Part shown: in pieces, positions 46,041-56,927 of the stretch
Numbering within the stretch: position 1 is the stretch's first letter
How the letters are laid out: the number at the start of each line of letters is the position of its first letter
Assembly (NCBI GenBank): GCA_030411725.1
Contig: MU839834.1
Location: forward strand, 62,001-126,000
Source: Echria macrotheca
Lineage: Eukaryota; Ascomycota; Sordariomycetes; Sordariales; Schizotheciaceae
Direction: 5' to 3'
DNA: 64,000 nucleotides
The notes under the pieces: model-generated
Database searches by the model: none
Told to the model about the DNA's origin: nothing
The model's input: the letters and a program-made list of their open reading frames with translations, nothing else
Made by a program: the position numbers and the translations under genes

Positions 46041-46376
46041 CTAGGCGACGACAGTAAAGTCCGCTGCGTCCGTAGAAGCCGCTCGAGCCGGTTCGATATC
46101 TGCTTGACGCTGTGCTTCTGCTGTCTCGTGTCTTAGCTTGGAAGTGGCAAACGGCTGAGCTTCAAAGTGGTTACGAGGAGAGACACATCCGGAACCAAAA
46201 CGTGAAATATACTTACCAGCACGTTGGCGGCGGCGGTCAACACACTTGTGGATGGCGAGGACTGCCGGGGGGAGTGCAAGCGCAACGCCGAATATGGCGA
46301 CAACAACGCCGGCTGTGATCTCCATCATGATAGGAAGAGTGGGCGAGATGGGATGCTGGGCCGAAGATTTGCACAA
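46041..46376 (-). CDS. Small single-pass membrane protein, hypothetical
   Basis: Open over 111 codons if unspliced. A GTAAGT donor at 46216 and a GAGACAG acceptor end at 46121 define a 96-nt (3n) intron, giving about 79 residues, or about 63 from the second start at 46328 ('MMEITAGVVVAIFG'). One hydrophobic helix ('GVVVAIFGVALALPPAVLAI') is followed by a basic 'RRRQRA' stop-transfer and an Ala/Asp-rich tail. A TATA-like element sits about 130 bp upstream of the start. Short proteins of this layout are common and unnamed in Pezizomycotina. I cannot assign a function. Confidence 0.42.
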   Translation of the reverse strand: MCKSSAQHPISPTLPIMMEITAGVVVAIFGVALALPPAVLAIHKCVDRRRQRAGKYISRFGSGCVSPRNHFEAQPFATSKLRHETAEAQRQADIEPARAASTDAADFTVVA

Positions 46377-46505
46377 CAGCTTAGACGGAGGGAAGAGAGG
46401 AAGATGGACAATTCAACGCGCTGAGGACCGGCAAGTTGACGGGAGGTAACTGGGGAGTTTCAGTTGAAAGCATGGGACAAGAGGTCCATGATTGTTCACT
46501 GTCGA

Positions 46506-46517
46506 GCATATATATAG
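46506..46517 (-). promoter_or_regulatory. TATA-like element for the small membrane-protein gene
   Basis: GCATATATATAG on the plus strand (CTATATATATGC on the minus strand), about 130 bp before the minus-strand start at 46376. This is a suitable distance for a fungal TATA box. It is nearly palindromic, so it could also act toward the plus strand. Confidence 0.4.
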
Positions 46518-46615
46518 AGGTCCCGAGCATGGACGCCGTGGCCATGGCAGAATGTCCCGATCTGACAGAGTTGGGATTTTGCTCTCGTCACGGGCCGAGC
46601 GGCTGCTGGGCAGCT

Positions 46616-47049
46616 TTCAGATTTTGGACGCATTCCAATCATGCTGGGCGTCTTCAGATTTTGGATGATGACCACGTTTGCTGGCTTTCAAACTGTGGAT
46701 GATGACCGATCTGAGATCGGGGCGATCTCAGTAGCTTTCAGATTCTGGACAGGTCGGCCCGGATTGGCTAGGTAGTCGAGCCTGGCCATGGGATGCACAG
46801 TCGGTGTGGATGGGCTTCGGATTCCGGGCTGCGAGGCTCTCTGGCTGGCACAATTTGGGGCTTCAGATTCTGGCCACGGCCAATGAGGTTGAACTGCGCC
46901 ATGCGGCCGGGATGTGTGATGAAGAGTTGAAAGTGTCGGGTCGGGCAGGTTCAGATTCTGGCCGCAGCCAATGGCATTGAACAGCATCATGCGGCCGGGA
47001 TGTGTTGTGCAGAGTCGACGCTGTCGGGTCAGGCAGGTTCAGATTCTGG
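46616..47049 (+). repeat. Array of eight TTCAGATTCTGG 12-mers
   Basis: Copies begin at 46616, 46653, 46686 (degenerate), 46737, 46816 (degenerate), 46862, 46950 and 47038, all in the same orientation, in the spacer between the small membrane-protein gene and the Clr5-ankyrin gene. In four copies (46616, 46862, 46950, 47038) a CCAAT box starts 18-19 bp after the 12-mer start, and an inverted ATTGG follows the copy at 46737. The last three copies are part of an 88-bp tandem repeat. It looks like a multiplied promoter module rather than a CRISPR array or coding repeat. Confidence 0.8.
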
Positions 47050-47064
47050 CAACAGCCAATCAGA
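46862..47064 (+). repeat. 88-bp tandem repeat, two full copies and a partial
   Basis: Copy 1 is 46862-46949, copy 2 is 46950-47037, and a partial third copy starts at 47038. By eye the two full copies share about four fifths of their bases. Each starts with the 12-mer, has CCAAT at offset 18, and contains a fully conserved ATGCGGCCGGGATGTGT block. The array ends about 140 bp before the start of the Clr5-ankyrin gene. Confidence 0.85.
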
Positions 47065-47207
47065 ACTGAAGACCACGCCAGCGTTCTTTCTCCTCTTCAA
47101 GAGATACCATGGAACTGGCATCCACCTGCCTTCTTCTTGCAACTCCTCCCGGCCATTTTCTTTGCTCTATTTTCTTACCTCCCTAGGCCGACACCACTCA
47201 GAACGCC

Positions 47208-50200
47208 ATGAATTCAGCACGTCGGACCCCGACCGACGAGGAGTGGGAGATACACAAGGCTGATATACGACGACTCTACCTTGTCCAGGAACTGCCGCAA
47301 AAGGATTTATTGGCAGAGGTGAAGCGTCTTGGGCTGAATGTCACGTACGTGTGTACCACCACTTATATCATATGGGCACTACCGGGGGCCCTCACCGACC
47401 TAGTCGCTGACAGCTCCATAGGAAAGCCCAGCTGGAATACCGCCTCAAGCTGTGGAATCTCCGCCGTAACATCGACAAGGACACCTGGCCGTACATCAAT
47501 GACCGAATCAAAAAGCGAGCCCAGGCCGGGAAGAAGAGCGAGGTCATTTACTGCGGTCGACGGGTGAAGGATTCCACCGTCAGAAAGGAGACAAATCGCA
47601 ACCAAGCAGTCGCTCTCACAGTCAACCGTGACCCTCGTATGGACCTTTCTGCTTTATCTGTTTAGTTTCCGGCATTGCTGATACTGTCTCACAGCCCCAA
47701 GCCCCCCATCTCCAGGCGATGAGCAGCTCTCCATTTGTACGCCAGCTCCGCTCCCTATGGAGTTTTCCTGGCCACAAACACTCCCTAGCTTAAAGTTCCA
47801 GGCAATGGCTGCTCAAAGTTAGTACCCGACACCTCTCATGTACCTCCGGGGGTGTGACCTAACATATTGAAGACCTCCTAGCCTTCAATAATCGACAGAT
47901 CCAATCGCTCAGCGGCGGCACCGATATGGCTCAGCTTGAGGTTCAAGGCTTCTCGACAGCTGCTATTCCGTATCTCGGCTTCGGTGGGATACCAAGACAG
48001 GCTGTGAGCATGTCGCGCTTAGCCTCAGCTATTGGCAGAACCTTGCCCGAGTCGTATCCCGGAGAGCACTTGATGCGAGCCGAGATTCTGACAAGAGGCT
48101 CCGGACCCGAGCTCCTCCGCGAGTCTACCATGCTGGCCGTCATCGCTCTTTCGAACAATTTTGGATCTTGCTGGAGCGACAGTCAGTGGAAGGAAGTCAC
48201 AATCCTCCTCCGGGGAGCTGGCATGCTGGCCATGCCGTTTGACTTCACATCGCTTCACGATGTGACCACATCTGCATTTATGGAAAAGCTCTTCCAAGGG
48301 GCCTTTATGCGCTTCTTCAGATCCGCCGCCGCAAATGACGTCGTGGAGGAATATGTGCATATCATCAAGTGGCTCTTGTCTTCCGGCCAAAACCCCAACT
48401 TGGCAGTGGGCATGTACAGCAAGGAAACCCCACTCCAGCTATCTGTAAGAATCTGGAGTGTGGCCATGGTCGAGCTCCTCCTCCATCATGAGGCAGATCC
48501 CAACCTAGTCTTTGGCACAACCGAGCCAGCCCTCGAGTTGGCAATATCTGATATCAGCAACAACCCGAGCGTGCTCTCAAAGATTGTTGGGTTGCTGATT
48601 TCTGCGGGGGCTGGGGTGAATGGACCCGCTCACAACATGAGCCCGCCGGCACTTCACCAAGCCGTCACTGGAGGAAACCTCGAGGTCGCCGAGCTTCTCA
48701 TAGAGCATGGGGCTAACATTAACTATACAACGACACTGGCTTGTCAGTATTGCAAAAATTGTGCGGAGTTGACTGCTCTTCGCGCTGCCGCGGGCTTCTG
48801 CGGAAGCTCAAACAGGGCTTTTGAACTAGTGCAGTGGGTTATCAACAACTCTCAAACTCGAGGCTCGTCCGTCGGTGTCTTGTCATCGATCGAAAGCGGC
48901 GCTCTTCATGCTGCTGCTGAAAAAGGACACAACGAAGTAGTCAGTTACTTCTTCCAGATCTCGGGTACCGTTGACTATGTTGATGAGCACTTCCTCACAC
49001 CACTCCACTTAGCGGTTCATGGCGGCCACGTTGAAACATGCCGTCTCCTACTCGAGATGGGGGCGCGGGTCAACATGGCTCTCGGAGGCCCCTCGCCCTT
49101 GTATATTGCCGCCATTCACGGCAGCCTAAGACACCTGGAAATCCTTGATCTGTTAATCAGCAGAGGGGCGGATGTGAATACGGGTTGCTCGGCGGACCAG
49201 TACTGTTATCGTGGGCTGAAAGAGCGTCTTAGGTTAAGCTACTTCTTCGAGATGGTCAGGACTACACCCCTAGCTGCATCGCTCAAGCAAGGATATGCAG
49301 CTGTGGCCCGCGTCTTGATCAGCCAGGGGGCACGGTTGATTGGGACTGAGATCTCAGCGGCCATCCAACTCATGAATTTTGAGCTCCTATCCGCCATTTT
49401 GAATGCTGGCGGACTGCCAGATCAAACGGATGCTGGTCAGACTAGCCTGATACAACAACTTCTGACCGGATCTGAAAGTCCCAGAGCCTCGAAAGACACT
49501 GTGGTGCGGATGGCCACGGCTCTGCTTCAAGCCGGCGCTCCGTCACGAGCCGGAGACGTAGCGAAGGCCATACGACAGGGCAACACCGCCCTCGTGGATA
49601 TACTGCTATCACACAAAGCGCCTTTGAGCCAAGGAGATCTGGCTGAAGCAATCCGCCTAGGGTCTTTCGGTCTAGTAGAAACAATGCTTGCCCACGGGGG
49701 TGCATGGACTAGGTCGGGCGGGTTTCTTGAGGCGGCTATCCTCTCGAGAAATCCAAGCATGGTTGAGGTGGTATCCAAGTGGTATCCAGACAACTACGAA
49801 CCGGGTGCTCTCTGTGCTGCTATCAATACAAAGCAGGAGCTCGAGTTCATCCACAAGCTCCTTGCCAGCAGGCCGCCTGAAGCTCCTGCACATCTTTTCG
49901 AGGCGACCTCCATTGCTATGGCAGCACACCTTGGGAAACTAGATCTCATTGAGCTCCTCATGGAATATTTGCCGTCCTCAGGCATTGCAATCGCTCCACC
50001 AGAGGGCTGGAAGGTGGGTGAGAGAGACAAACCGTTCTGGCGGCAGTCGACACCTGAAACGCTATCTCCGTTGAACACTGCGCTGCGCGTCAGTGACACT
50101 CCGATAGTTCGCCAACTTCTCAGCCACGGTTACAAGCCGGATTGGAACAGTCTTGTTATCCTGGCAAGGCGAGATGACATCTCTCTGGCGAAGATGGTGC

Positions 50201-51018
50201 TTGGTGACAGCACTTCTATATCTGGAACTGTTTGGCATGCAGATCGCAGCGCCGCACACATCGACAGCCCGCTCATACATGCCGTCCACCACGAAAACAG
50301 AGAAATGCTCCGCCTTTTCATAGGGATAGGCCTAGATGTCAATGACAAGGTGCATAACGGGCCACACAACCCCGTCACTCTCCTCCAGAGGGCAGTGTTG
50401 CATCGTGACTTGGCTATGGTGCGTATTCTTCTTGAAGCTGGCGCCGCCGTCAACGCTCCGGCAACCTACCGGAAGGGCTATACCGCCCTGAAGATGTCGG
50501 TTGAGAATGGACATTCCGAAATGATGGATGTGCTCCTAAGAGCCGGAGCGGATGTAAACGCTCCGGCTGGGGAGAAATATGGTAGTACTGCCCTTCAGAA
50601 GGCAGTTGAGAATGGACATTCCGAAACGATGGATGTGCTCCTAAGAGCCGGAGCGGATGTAAATGCTCCCGCTGCGGAGGAATATGGTGCTACTGCCCTT
50701 CAGAGAGCTGCCATCAAAGGCCACTTGGGGATTGCAAAGCATCTACTGGAGCTTGGGGCAGACCCCAACGCTCCCGGAGCAAATTTTGGGGGTAGAACAG
50801 CGCTGGAGGGTGCTGCAGAGCACGGGAGGATTGACATGATTGAGTTACTCCTCCACCATGGTGTTGATACCACCACGGAGGATGGACGGGCACAGTACAT
50901 CCGAGCTGTCCGACGAGCAACTGGCGAAGGCCATCTAGTTGCCGCGAAACTTCTCAGGGATCATGGTGAGTGGACGGCGGAGGATGAGCGGTTGATGGAT
51001 GAACCGCTGTATAGGTGA
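47208..51018 (+). CDS. Clr5-domain ankyrin-repeat protein, four exons
   Basis: Exons are 47208-47344, 47422-47636, 47695-47817 and 47873-51018 (introns 77, 58, 58 and 55 nt minus one: 77, 58 and 55; donors GTACGT, GTATGG, GTTAGT); predicted 1206 residues. The N-terminus, across exons 1-2, is a Clr5 domain: 'EEWEIHKADIRRLYLVQELP' ... 'KAQLEYRLKLWNLRRNID' ... 'WPYI'. This fungal helix-turn-helix-like module is often placed in front of ankyrin, TPR or NACHT regions. After a Pro-rich linker, exon 4 encodes a long helical and ankyrin solenoid with many 'GADVN' and 'TALQ-A---GH' units up to the C-terminus. Two ankyrin units near residues 1034-1103 are almost identical at DNA level (105-bp period). 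Such proteins are abundant, variable and mostly uncharacterised in filamentous fungi; sensing or scaffold roles are inferred. Confidence 0.88.
50500..50709 (+). repeat. 105-bp near-identical ankyrin repeat duplication
   Basis: Two successive units start with GTTGAGAATGGACATTCCGA at 50500 and 50605. The first ~75 bp of each differ at only about two positions, while other ankyrin units of this gene are well diverged. This indicates a recent unit duplication or gene conversion inside the coding sequence. Confidence 0.85.
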
Positions 51019-52565
51019 CTAGAACATCGATGACTTGGGAGCGCGCCAGAGAAGCCTTTTCCTATTAGTGCATGATTGGTAGATCGACTCTTTCTTCTTT
51101 CAGGGAGTTCAGGCAATGTTTTCATCTCGGATAATGAAATAGATAGCTTGATACACGAGTGTGATTGCCTCCCTATCTTTCAGGATCCACGACTCATCGA
51201 CAGCCTGGTTGGGGTGGCTGCACAAAACGGATCCACCTGCCCAGGGCATACTTATCTATTTACATACCAGATACCACTTCACGATCTACGCTCTTTGTGT
51301 TTGTACCCGTGTTGTGTACCCTAAAATCATGGCCAGTGTCGAGTGACATTCCAAGACAATCACAGTTTGTTTACTCGAATTCAGGGGCACTAAATAGGGG
51401 GGACCCACTCCTCTTTTACCTACAACCAAAACAGGTGTTTGCCATCAGAGCGTTGCCAAACATACTAATTTGACATACGAAAACCATCAAACATATATAT
51501 GCCGACACAACAATGGCGTCGTATCATCTCATCACTATCATCAACACATCAACCAGAACATCCCCCCAAACCGGCCTTGCGCCTCCCATTCAATCACACC
51601 CCTTTCCTCTCTCAACACATACAGCTGTAGACCACAAAAACACCGAAATCCGAGTCAACTCTTCCGTATGGACTAGATAGCGGCCTTCATCACGCAGCTA
51701 CTAATTCTAGATACACGTGTAGTAACCGGAAAAGCCCAGGTACTCAAATCATATTCTTCCCTTTTCCACGTTTCCCTCGCCCCAGTAATACCATCCTCCC
51801 TTCAAATAATACTCCTCAAGCTCATACAACCCAATGCTCAACGACCGGACCCACCACGTCGCCAAACTCGCAGACCCTAATTATGCTCAACAGGCACACC
51901 AACATGGTAATTTCACACTTATCAACTCTCCATGTACACTGTAGCTCACGCTTACAAATAAAGAACATGTCACTTTATGTCCTCTCTAGCTCACACCAGC
52001 GGCGAGTACCTATCCAACCACTGCAAACAGAAAAGGAAGACACACAACCTCCCATACAAGTACAAGTCACCCTACGGAATACGGAATATCTTGCTCGCAA
52101 TCATACGAACCAAGTCAATTCCATCAAAAGCCCCGCTACTTCTTCATGTACCTTGTACGGTTTACATAATCCCACATAAAACACCACCTCTACTCCTACA
52201 AAGTACCCAGGATACCGACCGACCGCCCGCGATATCCTCCCAGGCCAGTATCTTCCCCTCACGGCCATCATGAGCACCAGCCCATCGACAAAAACTGAGC
52301 ATATCCAACCCACCCACCACTACAACTCCTTGCTTAACCACCAGTCTTTCCGGCCCCAGTATTCCGTATAGTTTACCGTTTCTACAAAAAGTGGCTAGAG
52401 ATCTCGCCTGGGTCCAAAGTGAGCATGAAAATCACACAAGACCGAAAGCGAACACCACACACACAAGCTTGCTCGTGGCCATAGACACTAGTAGCCACGA
52501 CCAAGTCGTCCTTTCGGGAAGAAGTGCATCCAATAAAACTGCTGACGACGAAGCATGACGGACTC
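51019..52565. other. Convergent 1.5 kb intergenic region
   Basis: Between the stops of the Clr5-ankyrin gene and the minus-strand C2H2 gene. The plus strand is A/C-rich with low G from about 51470 to 52560. I see no gene or ordered repeat. Confidence 0.4.
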
Positions 52566-53635
52566 CTACATCCTCATCCCCTCTTCCTCCACCACTTTCT
52601 CATGGGCTGCCATCTTGTGCAGGTACAACTCCTGCTCATGCTTCACCACCTGATCCAGAAGAACCTCCTTGTCGAGCCACTCCCGCTTGTACAGGTCCTC
52701 CCACACCTGGCACTCCTGCCGGAGCTGCTCGGCCTCGCGCTCCGACCACCGCACCTGCAGCCGGCACAGCTTCACCAGCCGCTCCAGGGGCATCGCGAGC
52801 TCGTTTGGCGTGAAGCCCTGGTCTTCGCTCAGGGGCGTGAACATCTCGGACCCCCCCGAGTCGTCGGCCGCGCCGCCGTCGTCCACGGCGTCGTCCTGCC
52901 CTGCTGCGTGCGACTGCGGCGTCTTGATGATTATCTTGAGCTTCGACTTGCCCGAGGGCCCGCCGCCGGCTTGCATGCTCTTCGGCACCGGGTCGGACGG
53001 TCGGAGCGCCTCTGTCTCGTGGACTGTGCGCATGTGTTTCGCCAGAGCATCGGAGCGGGTAAACGCGCGGTCGCATTCTGGACGGGTTAGCCTTGAATCC
53101 AACCGACAGAAAAATTGGAGGACGTACCAGGTAGGTAGCAGTAGAATGGCTTTTCCCTTGTGTGGCTTCTCATGTGCGCCTTCAGCGCATAACCGCTCGC
53201 ATGTGGCATGCTCTTCCGTGGACATCCCACCCACTCGCACGTGTACTTCTTCTGCCGGTTCTCGATGTGGCTGCTGTGGATGTGCTCGACCAGCTTGTCC
53301 ATGTTGGCCATCTCGCCCGCCGTGCAATTCTCCCATTGACAGCTGGTCACCTGCTCCTGGAAGTCGTCCTCGTCGGTCCGGGCGTTGACGGGCGAGCTGG
53401 GGATGTCGCCGTCGGTATCCTCTGAAACCTCCGACATGCCATCTATGGGGTCGGCGTCTGTCGCATCGGGCTCCTGCAGCGCCGCTGGTGAGGCTGTCGA
53501 GCCGGCGCCAGTCTTTTGGCGCTTCGGAGGGGGGCCATCTTCGAGGATCTCGGTTGTCTCGTCGGGGAATTCGTCGTCGGAGCTCTCCATGGACGAGAGG
53601 GGAGAGTCGTCGGCGGTCGAGTCGGCTCGCGCCAT
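52566..53635 (-). CDS. Three-finger C2H2 protein, probable INO80 subunit Iec1-like, two exons
   Basis: Exon 1 is 53635-53128 and exon 2 is 53077-52566, split inside a zinc finger by a 50-nt intron (GTACGT donor, GGCTAAC branch); predicted 339 residues from 'MARADSTADDSPLSS'. An acidic Ser/Asp-rich N-terminus is followed by three C2H2 fingers: 'CQWENC' ... 'HIHSSH', 'CEWVGC' ... 'HMRSH', and 'CYLPECDRAFTRSDALAKH' ... 'H'. After a basic 'KSKLKIIIKTP' segment comes a long coiled-coil ('LERLVKLCRLQVRWSEREAE' onward). The pattern reminds me of Iec1, the zinc-finger subunit of the fission-yeast INO80 remodeller; that assignment is from memory and tentative. A nuclear chromatin role is likely. Confidence 0.78.
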
Positions 53636-54207
53636 TTTGGAGTAATTGGAGAATTTAGTAGGGGATGGATATGGAGGGTTGGTGTGCAACTGGGAGCTGA
53701 TGCAAGATCACGAAGGTCGCAACGGAACCCGGTGGTGATGTTTGATGTTGGCTGCAGAAAGATGGTGCGGGTTGGAAGAGTTTGGGGGTAAGAAGGCCTA
53801 TATATCGATTAAAATATGGTGCCCATGGCGTGCTCTATCGTTGCGGTCTAATGAATAGTGGCGACAGCGCTTTTGAGTTGCAAATCTCGGGGTCAAATGG
53901 GCAGGCGCATGTCAGCTGTAGTTATCGCGACAGCTTCGCGCGTCGCACAAATGGCCATCTGCCTGCCAGTCCTGACCAGCTGGCGCCAAACTGGCCTGAG
54001 CTGCACATCCCTGGGTGGCGCGTGCTTGGCGGGGTCTCCTGGCCAGGGCACCCAAGCAACCACTGTTTTGTTCTGGCGCCGTTACCCCTCCCCCGCAAAC
54101 CCAAATTCTGCCTGCGAAGACGATTCATCTTTCTGCAGCTACCCGCGTTGCATCTTGGTCCAGTGCTTTTACAACATCGCAAATTCTACAAGCTGCATAC
54201 TTTCCAA
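53636..54207. promoter_or_regulatory. Divergent promoter of C2H2 gene and RNA1
   Basis: 572 bp between outward-facing starts of two nuclear-function genes. No strong TATA box is seen on the RNA1 side; the leader just before RNA1 is pyrimidine-rich (54125-54160). Confidence 0.4.
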
Positions 54208-55361
54208 ATGGCTGCCTCCAACAAGGTCTTCTCCCTCGAGGGGAAAGGTCTCAAGCTCGACACGGCCGAGGATCTCGAGCCTCACATCGCCGACCTCCGC
54301 GCGCACGATGTGGAAGAGGTCCGGCTGCTGGGCAACACGTTGGGCATCGGCGCCTGCAAACTTTTGGGCGAAGTTCTCGCGACCAAGAAGAACCTCAGAG
54401 TTGGTCATCGCGTTCTTTTATTTCTCGAGTCTGTCTTGCTAATCATTTGCTCCCCCAGGTGGCCAACCTTGCCGACATCTTCACCGGCCGACTCCTGAAC
54501 GAAATCCCCGAGGCGCTCTCGTCACTCCTGACGTCCATCCTCAACCTTCCCAACCTTAACACGATTAACCTCAACGACAATGCCTTTGGCTTGAACACGC
54601 AAGCTCCCCTCGTTGCCTTCCTTGCGTCCCATGTCCCGCTCCAACACCTCTACCTCAACAACAACGGTTTGGGTCCCCACGCTGGTATCCTGATCGCCGA
54701 TGCGCTGTCGGAACTTCATGCGAAGAAGGAGGAGGCGCGTAAGCAGGGGCAGGATGTGCCCTACCTCGAGACCGTCATTTGCGGCCGCAACCGTCTGGAG
54801 AACGGGAGCATGACGGCGTGGGCGCGGACGTTCAGCCTGCACAACAAGGTCAGAGAAGTCAAGATGGTACAAAACGGGATCCGCCAGGAGGGTATCTCGC
54901 ATCTGTTGAGCGAGGGTCTTCGCCACGCGGTTGATCTACGGGTTCTGGATCTTCAAGACAACACCTTCACTTTCCAGGGCGCCAAGGCGCTCGCAACGGT
55001 CACGCCGCGCTGGACCGAGCTGCTGGAGCTGGGTATCGGTGACTCCCTCCTCGGGACCAAGGGCGGTATAGCGTTGGCCAAGTCGCTGGCTCAGGGCAAG
55101 AACACGAAGCTGGAAATTCTGAGATTGCAGTACAACGAGATCGCGGCGAAAGGCATCAAGGGTCTGGCCGAGGCGGCAAAGGAGGCTCTTCCGGCGCTCA
55201 AGAAGATTGAGTTGAACGGAAACAAGATTTCGGAGGAAGACGAGGCTATTATCCTTCTGCAGGAGCTGTTTGAGGAGCGAAAGGAAAGTTTGGGGGGTGA
55301 TGTCGTCAACGAGGACGAGTGGGGTCTCGACAGTCTTTCTGATCTGGAAGACGAATCGGAG

Positions 55362-55394
<33 letters not shown>

Positions 55395-55523
55395 ATCGAG
55401 CCGGAGGAGCGGGCCGAGAAGCTGATCAAGGAGGCCGAGGAGGCCCAGGAGGAGCCGACGGTGCAGCTGAAGGACAAGGAGGTGGACGATCTGGCCGAGA
55501 AGCTGGAAAAGACGTCGATCTGA
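54208..55523 (+). CDS. RNA1: Ran GTPase-activating protein RNA1, two exons
   Basis: Cytosolic RanGAP that makes Ran hydrolyse GTP and so sets the direction of nuclear transport. Exon 1 is 54208-54399 and exon 2 is 54459-55523; the 59-nt intron has a GTTGGT donor, TGCTAAT branch and CCCCCAG acceptor. Predicted 418 residues, as in other fungi. Leucine-rich repeats of the RanGAP type run through most of the chain: 'EEVRLLGNTLGIGACKLLGE', 'LNTINLNDNAFG', 'LQHLYLNNNGLGPHAG', 'LETVICGRNRLENGSM', 'VREVKMVQNGIRQEGISHL', 'LRVLDLQDNTFTFQGA', 'LEILRLQYNEIAAKGIKGL'. The catalytic Arg is expected near the first repeats. A Glu/Asp-rich tail follows, as in known RanGAPs. Confidence 0.95.
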
Positions 55524-56363
55524 GGACGGTTGGCGCTATTCATGGCTGGCTTGGTGCAGGGAAGAGGCGTAGGGAAGAGGCGCAGTGGGAGAGAACGATA
55601 CCCAGGAGCGGCATTAGAGGATGCAGAGTAGATAGACATAAGATGGATACAGCCGGTTTGTTGTATTCTTTAAATGTCTGGTTTGGAGTGGGGTTTGGAA
55701 GTGATGACTCGATGCATTGTATGGCTCGGGGGTTTATGGCATGTTGTATGGTTCGGTAGTTGGGTCGTGTGGTCTCGTGATGGGTGATGTACGTGTTACG
55801 CAGTTTTGTGTCTTTGGCTGTCTGAGCGCATCCATACCAAAGGATTGGACCATCATTCCGACGTTTTAGTCTCCGGGGAATCGTCAGTTGATTTGGTGAT
55901 TCCGGCTTTGGCCGTTTGGTCGTGGGCTGCTTTGTGAGACTGGCGGGCTGCAAGAAGCGGAGTCGGCAAGTCGGCCGATAATCACACCACCATCACCGCT
56001 CACGAGTATCACGCATCCGTCAACTCACCACATCAGTCTGGACTGCTAACCTGGTGATTTCCAGGCGGATAAATATATACTAGATGGATGGGCGGGAATT
56101 TCTTTTGGGGTGACATTTGTATATTTATCTACAACTACTACTGCTTGATCATCCAACAAACATATCAACATCAAACAAGACTTTTTTACAACTCGAGTCA
56201 AAATCGAAACCGAATATCTACTCACATTGTGTCTGTCTACTCAAATCATATTGGCAAATACACTTTCACCAAACCACCAAACCACATCACATCAGATCAT
56301 ATCAACGAGAACAACAAAAAAAACAACAAAACCAGAACAAACAGCACCAAAAAAAAAGACAAA
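55524..56363. other. Intergenic region with TATA box near 56070
   Basis: 840 bp between RNA1 and the small membrane-protein gene. The last 250 bp are very A-rich, typical of a fungal leader. A TATA-like stretch is listed separately. Confidence 0.4.
56069..56080 (+). promoter_or_regulatory. TATA-like element
   Basis: ATAAATATATAC about 285 bp upstream of the start at 56364, followed by an A-rich leader. It probably serves the membrane-protein gene. Confidence 0.4.
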
Positions 56364-56927
56364 ATGATCCTCTTCGAAACAACAGAATCAGTAGTCGAAA
56401 TCCTCTACGACGTAGCCCTAGCAATCTTCATCCTCCGCCTCGCCCTCATCTACTTCCTCCTCAACTTCGCCTCCGCACTCCTCCTAAGCTACCTCTCCCT
56501 AGCAAACTACACGCCCATAACACACCTCATCACGCTATCCTCCTCCGGAATCCTCATCCCATTCTTGCTGGCGAGCGCGACGCTGTGGGCGCGCGTGCTG
56601 ATCGTGCGCTATGAGATTCCGCGCGCGGGCTGGTTCAGGTTGGGGATTGGGGCTGTTGCTTTGGTGCTGATGGTGCTGGCTGAGGGGGTTGTTGGGGTTG
56701 TTTTGTATGAGGAGGGGTGGTGGAGGGACGGTGAGGTTTGGGAGAGGTTGGTTGGTGGTGCTTCTGGTGATGGGCAAGAGAGGAGGAGGGAGTGGATTGG
56801 GTTGGTTGGCGTGTTGGCGTGGTATGCGCTTATGCCGTGGTGTTTGATGTTTTTTGAGGGGGTTGATGAAGTTTCCGAGGTGGAGGTTGTGAAGAGGGAG
56901 CCGGTGCCGGTGAGCGAGAAGATGTAA
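56364..56927 (+). CDS. Hypothetical four-helix membrane protein
   Basis: 187 residues, apparently intronless, starting 'MILFETTESVVEILYDVALA' after an A-rich leader (AAAATGA). About four hydrophobic helices can be drawn: residues ~13-35, ~38-75 in two segments, ~88-112 and ~150-170, with a charged C-terminal tail 'EVEVVKREPVPVSEKM'. No family is recognised. Base use switches sharply: the first ~200 bp use A/C-ending codons, the rest G/T-ending codons, yet the frame stays open throughout. Membrane location is well supported; function unknown. Confidence 0.6.
   Translation: MILFETTESVVEILYDVALAIFILRLALIYFLLNFASALLLSYLSLANYTPITHLITLSSSGILIPFLLASATLWARVLIVRYEIPRAGWFRLGIGAVALVLMVLAEGVVGVVLYEEGWWRDGEVWERLVGGASGDGQERRREWIGLVGVLAWYALMPWCLMFFEGVDEVSEVEVVKREPVPVSEKM

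Noticed and set aside
46616..47064. Possible CRISPR-like array
   Set aside because: The repeat units are short and adjacent or variably spaced, the 88-bp copies are tandem without unique spacers, and this is a eukaryotic genome. A promoter-type repeat explains it better.
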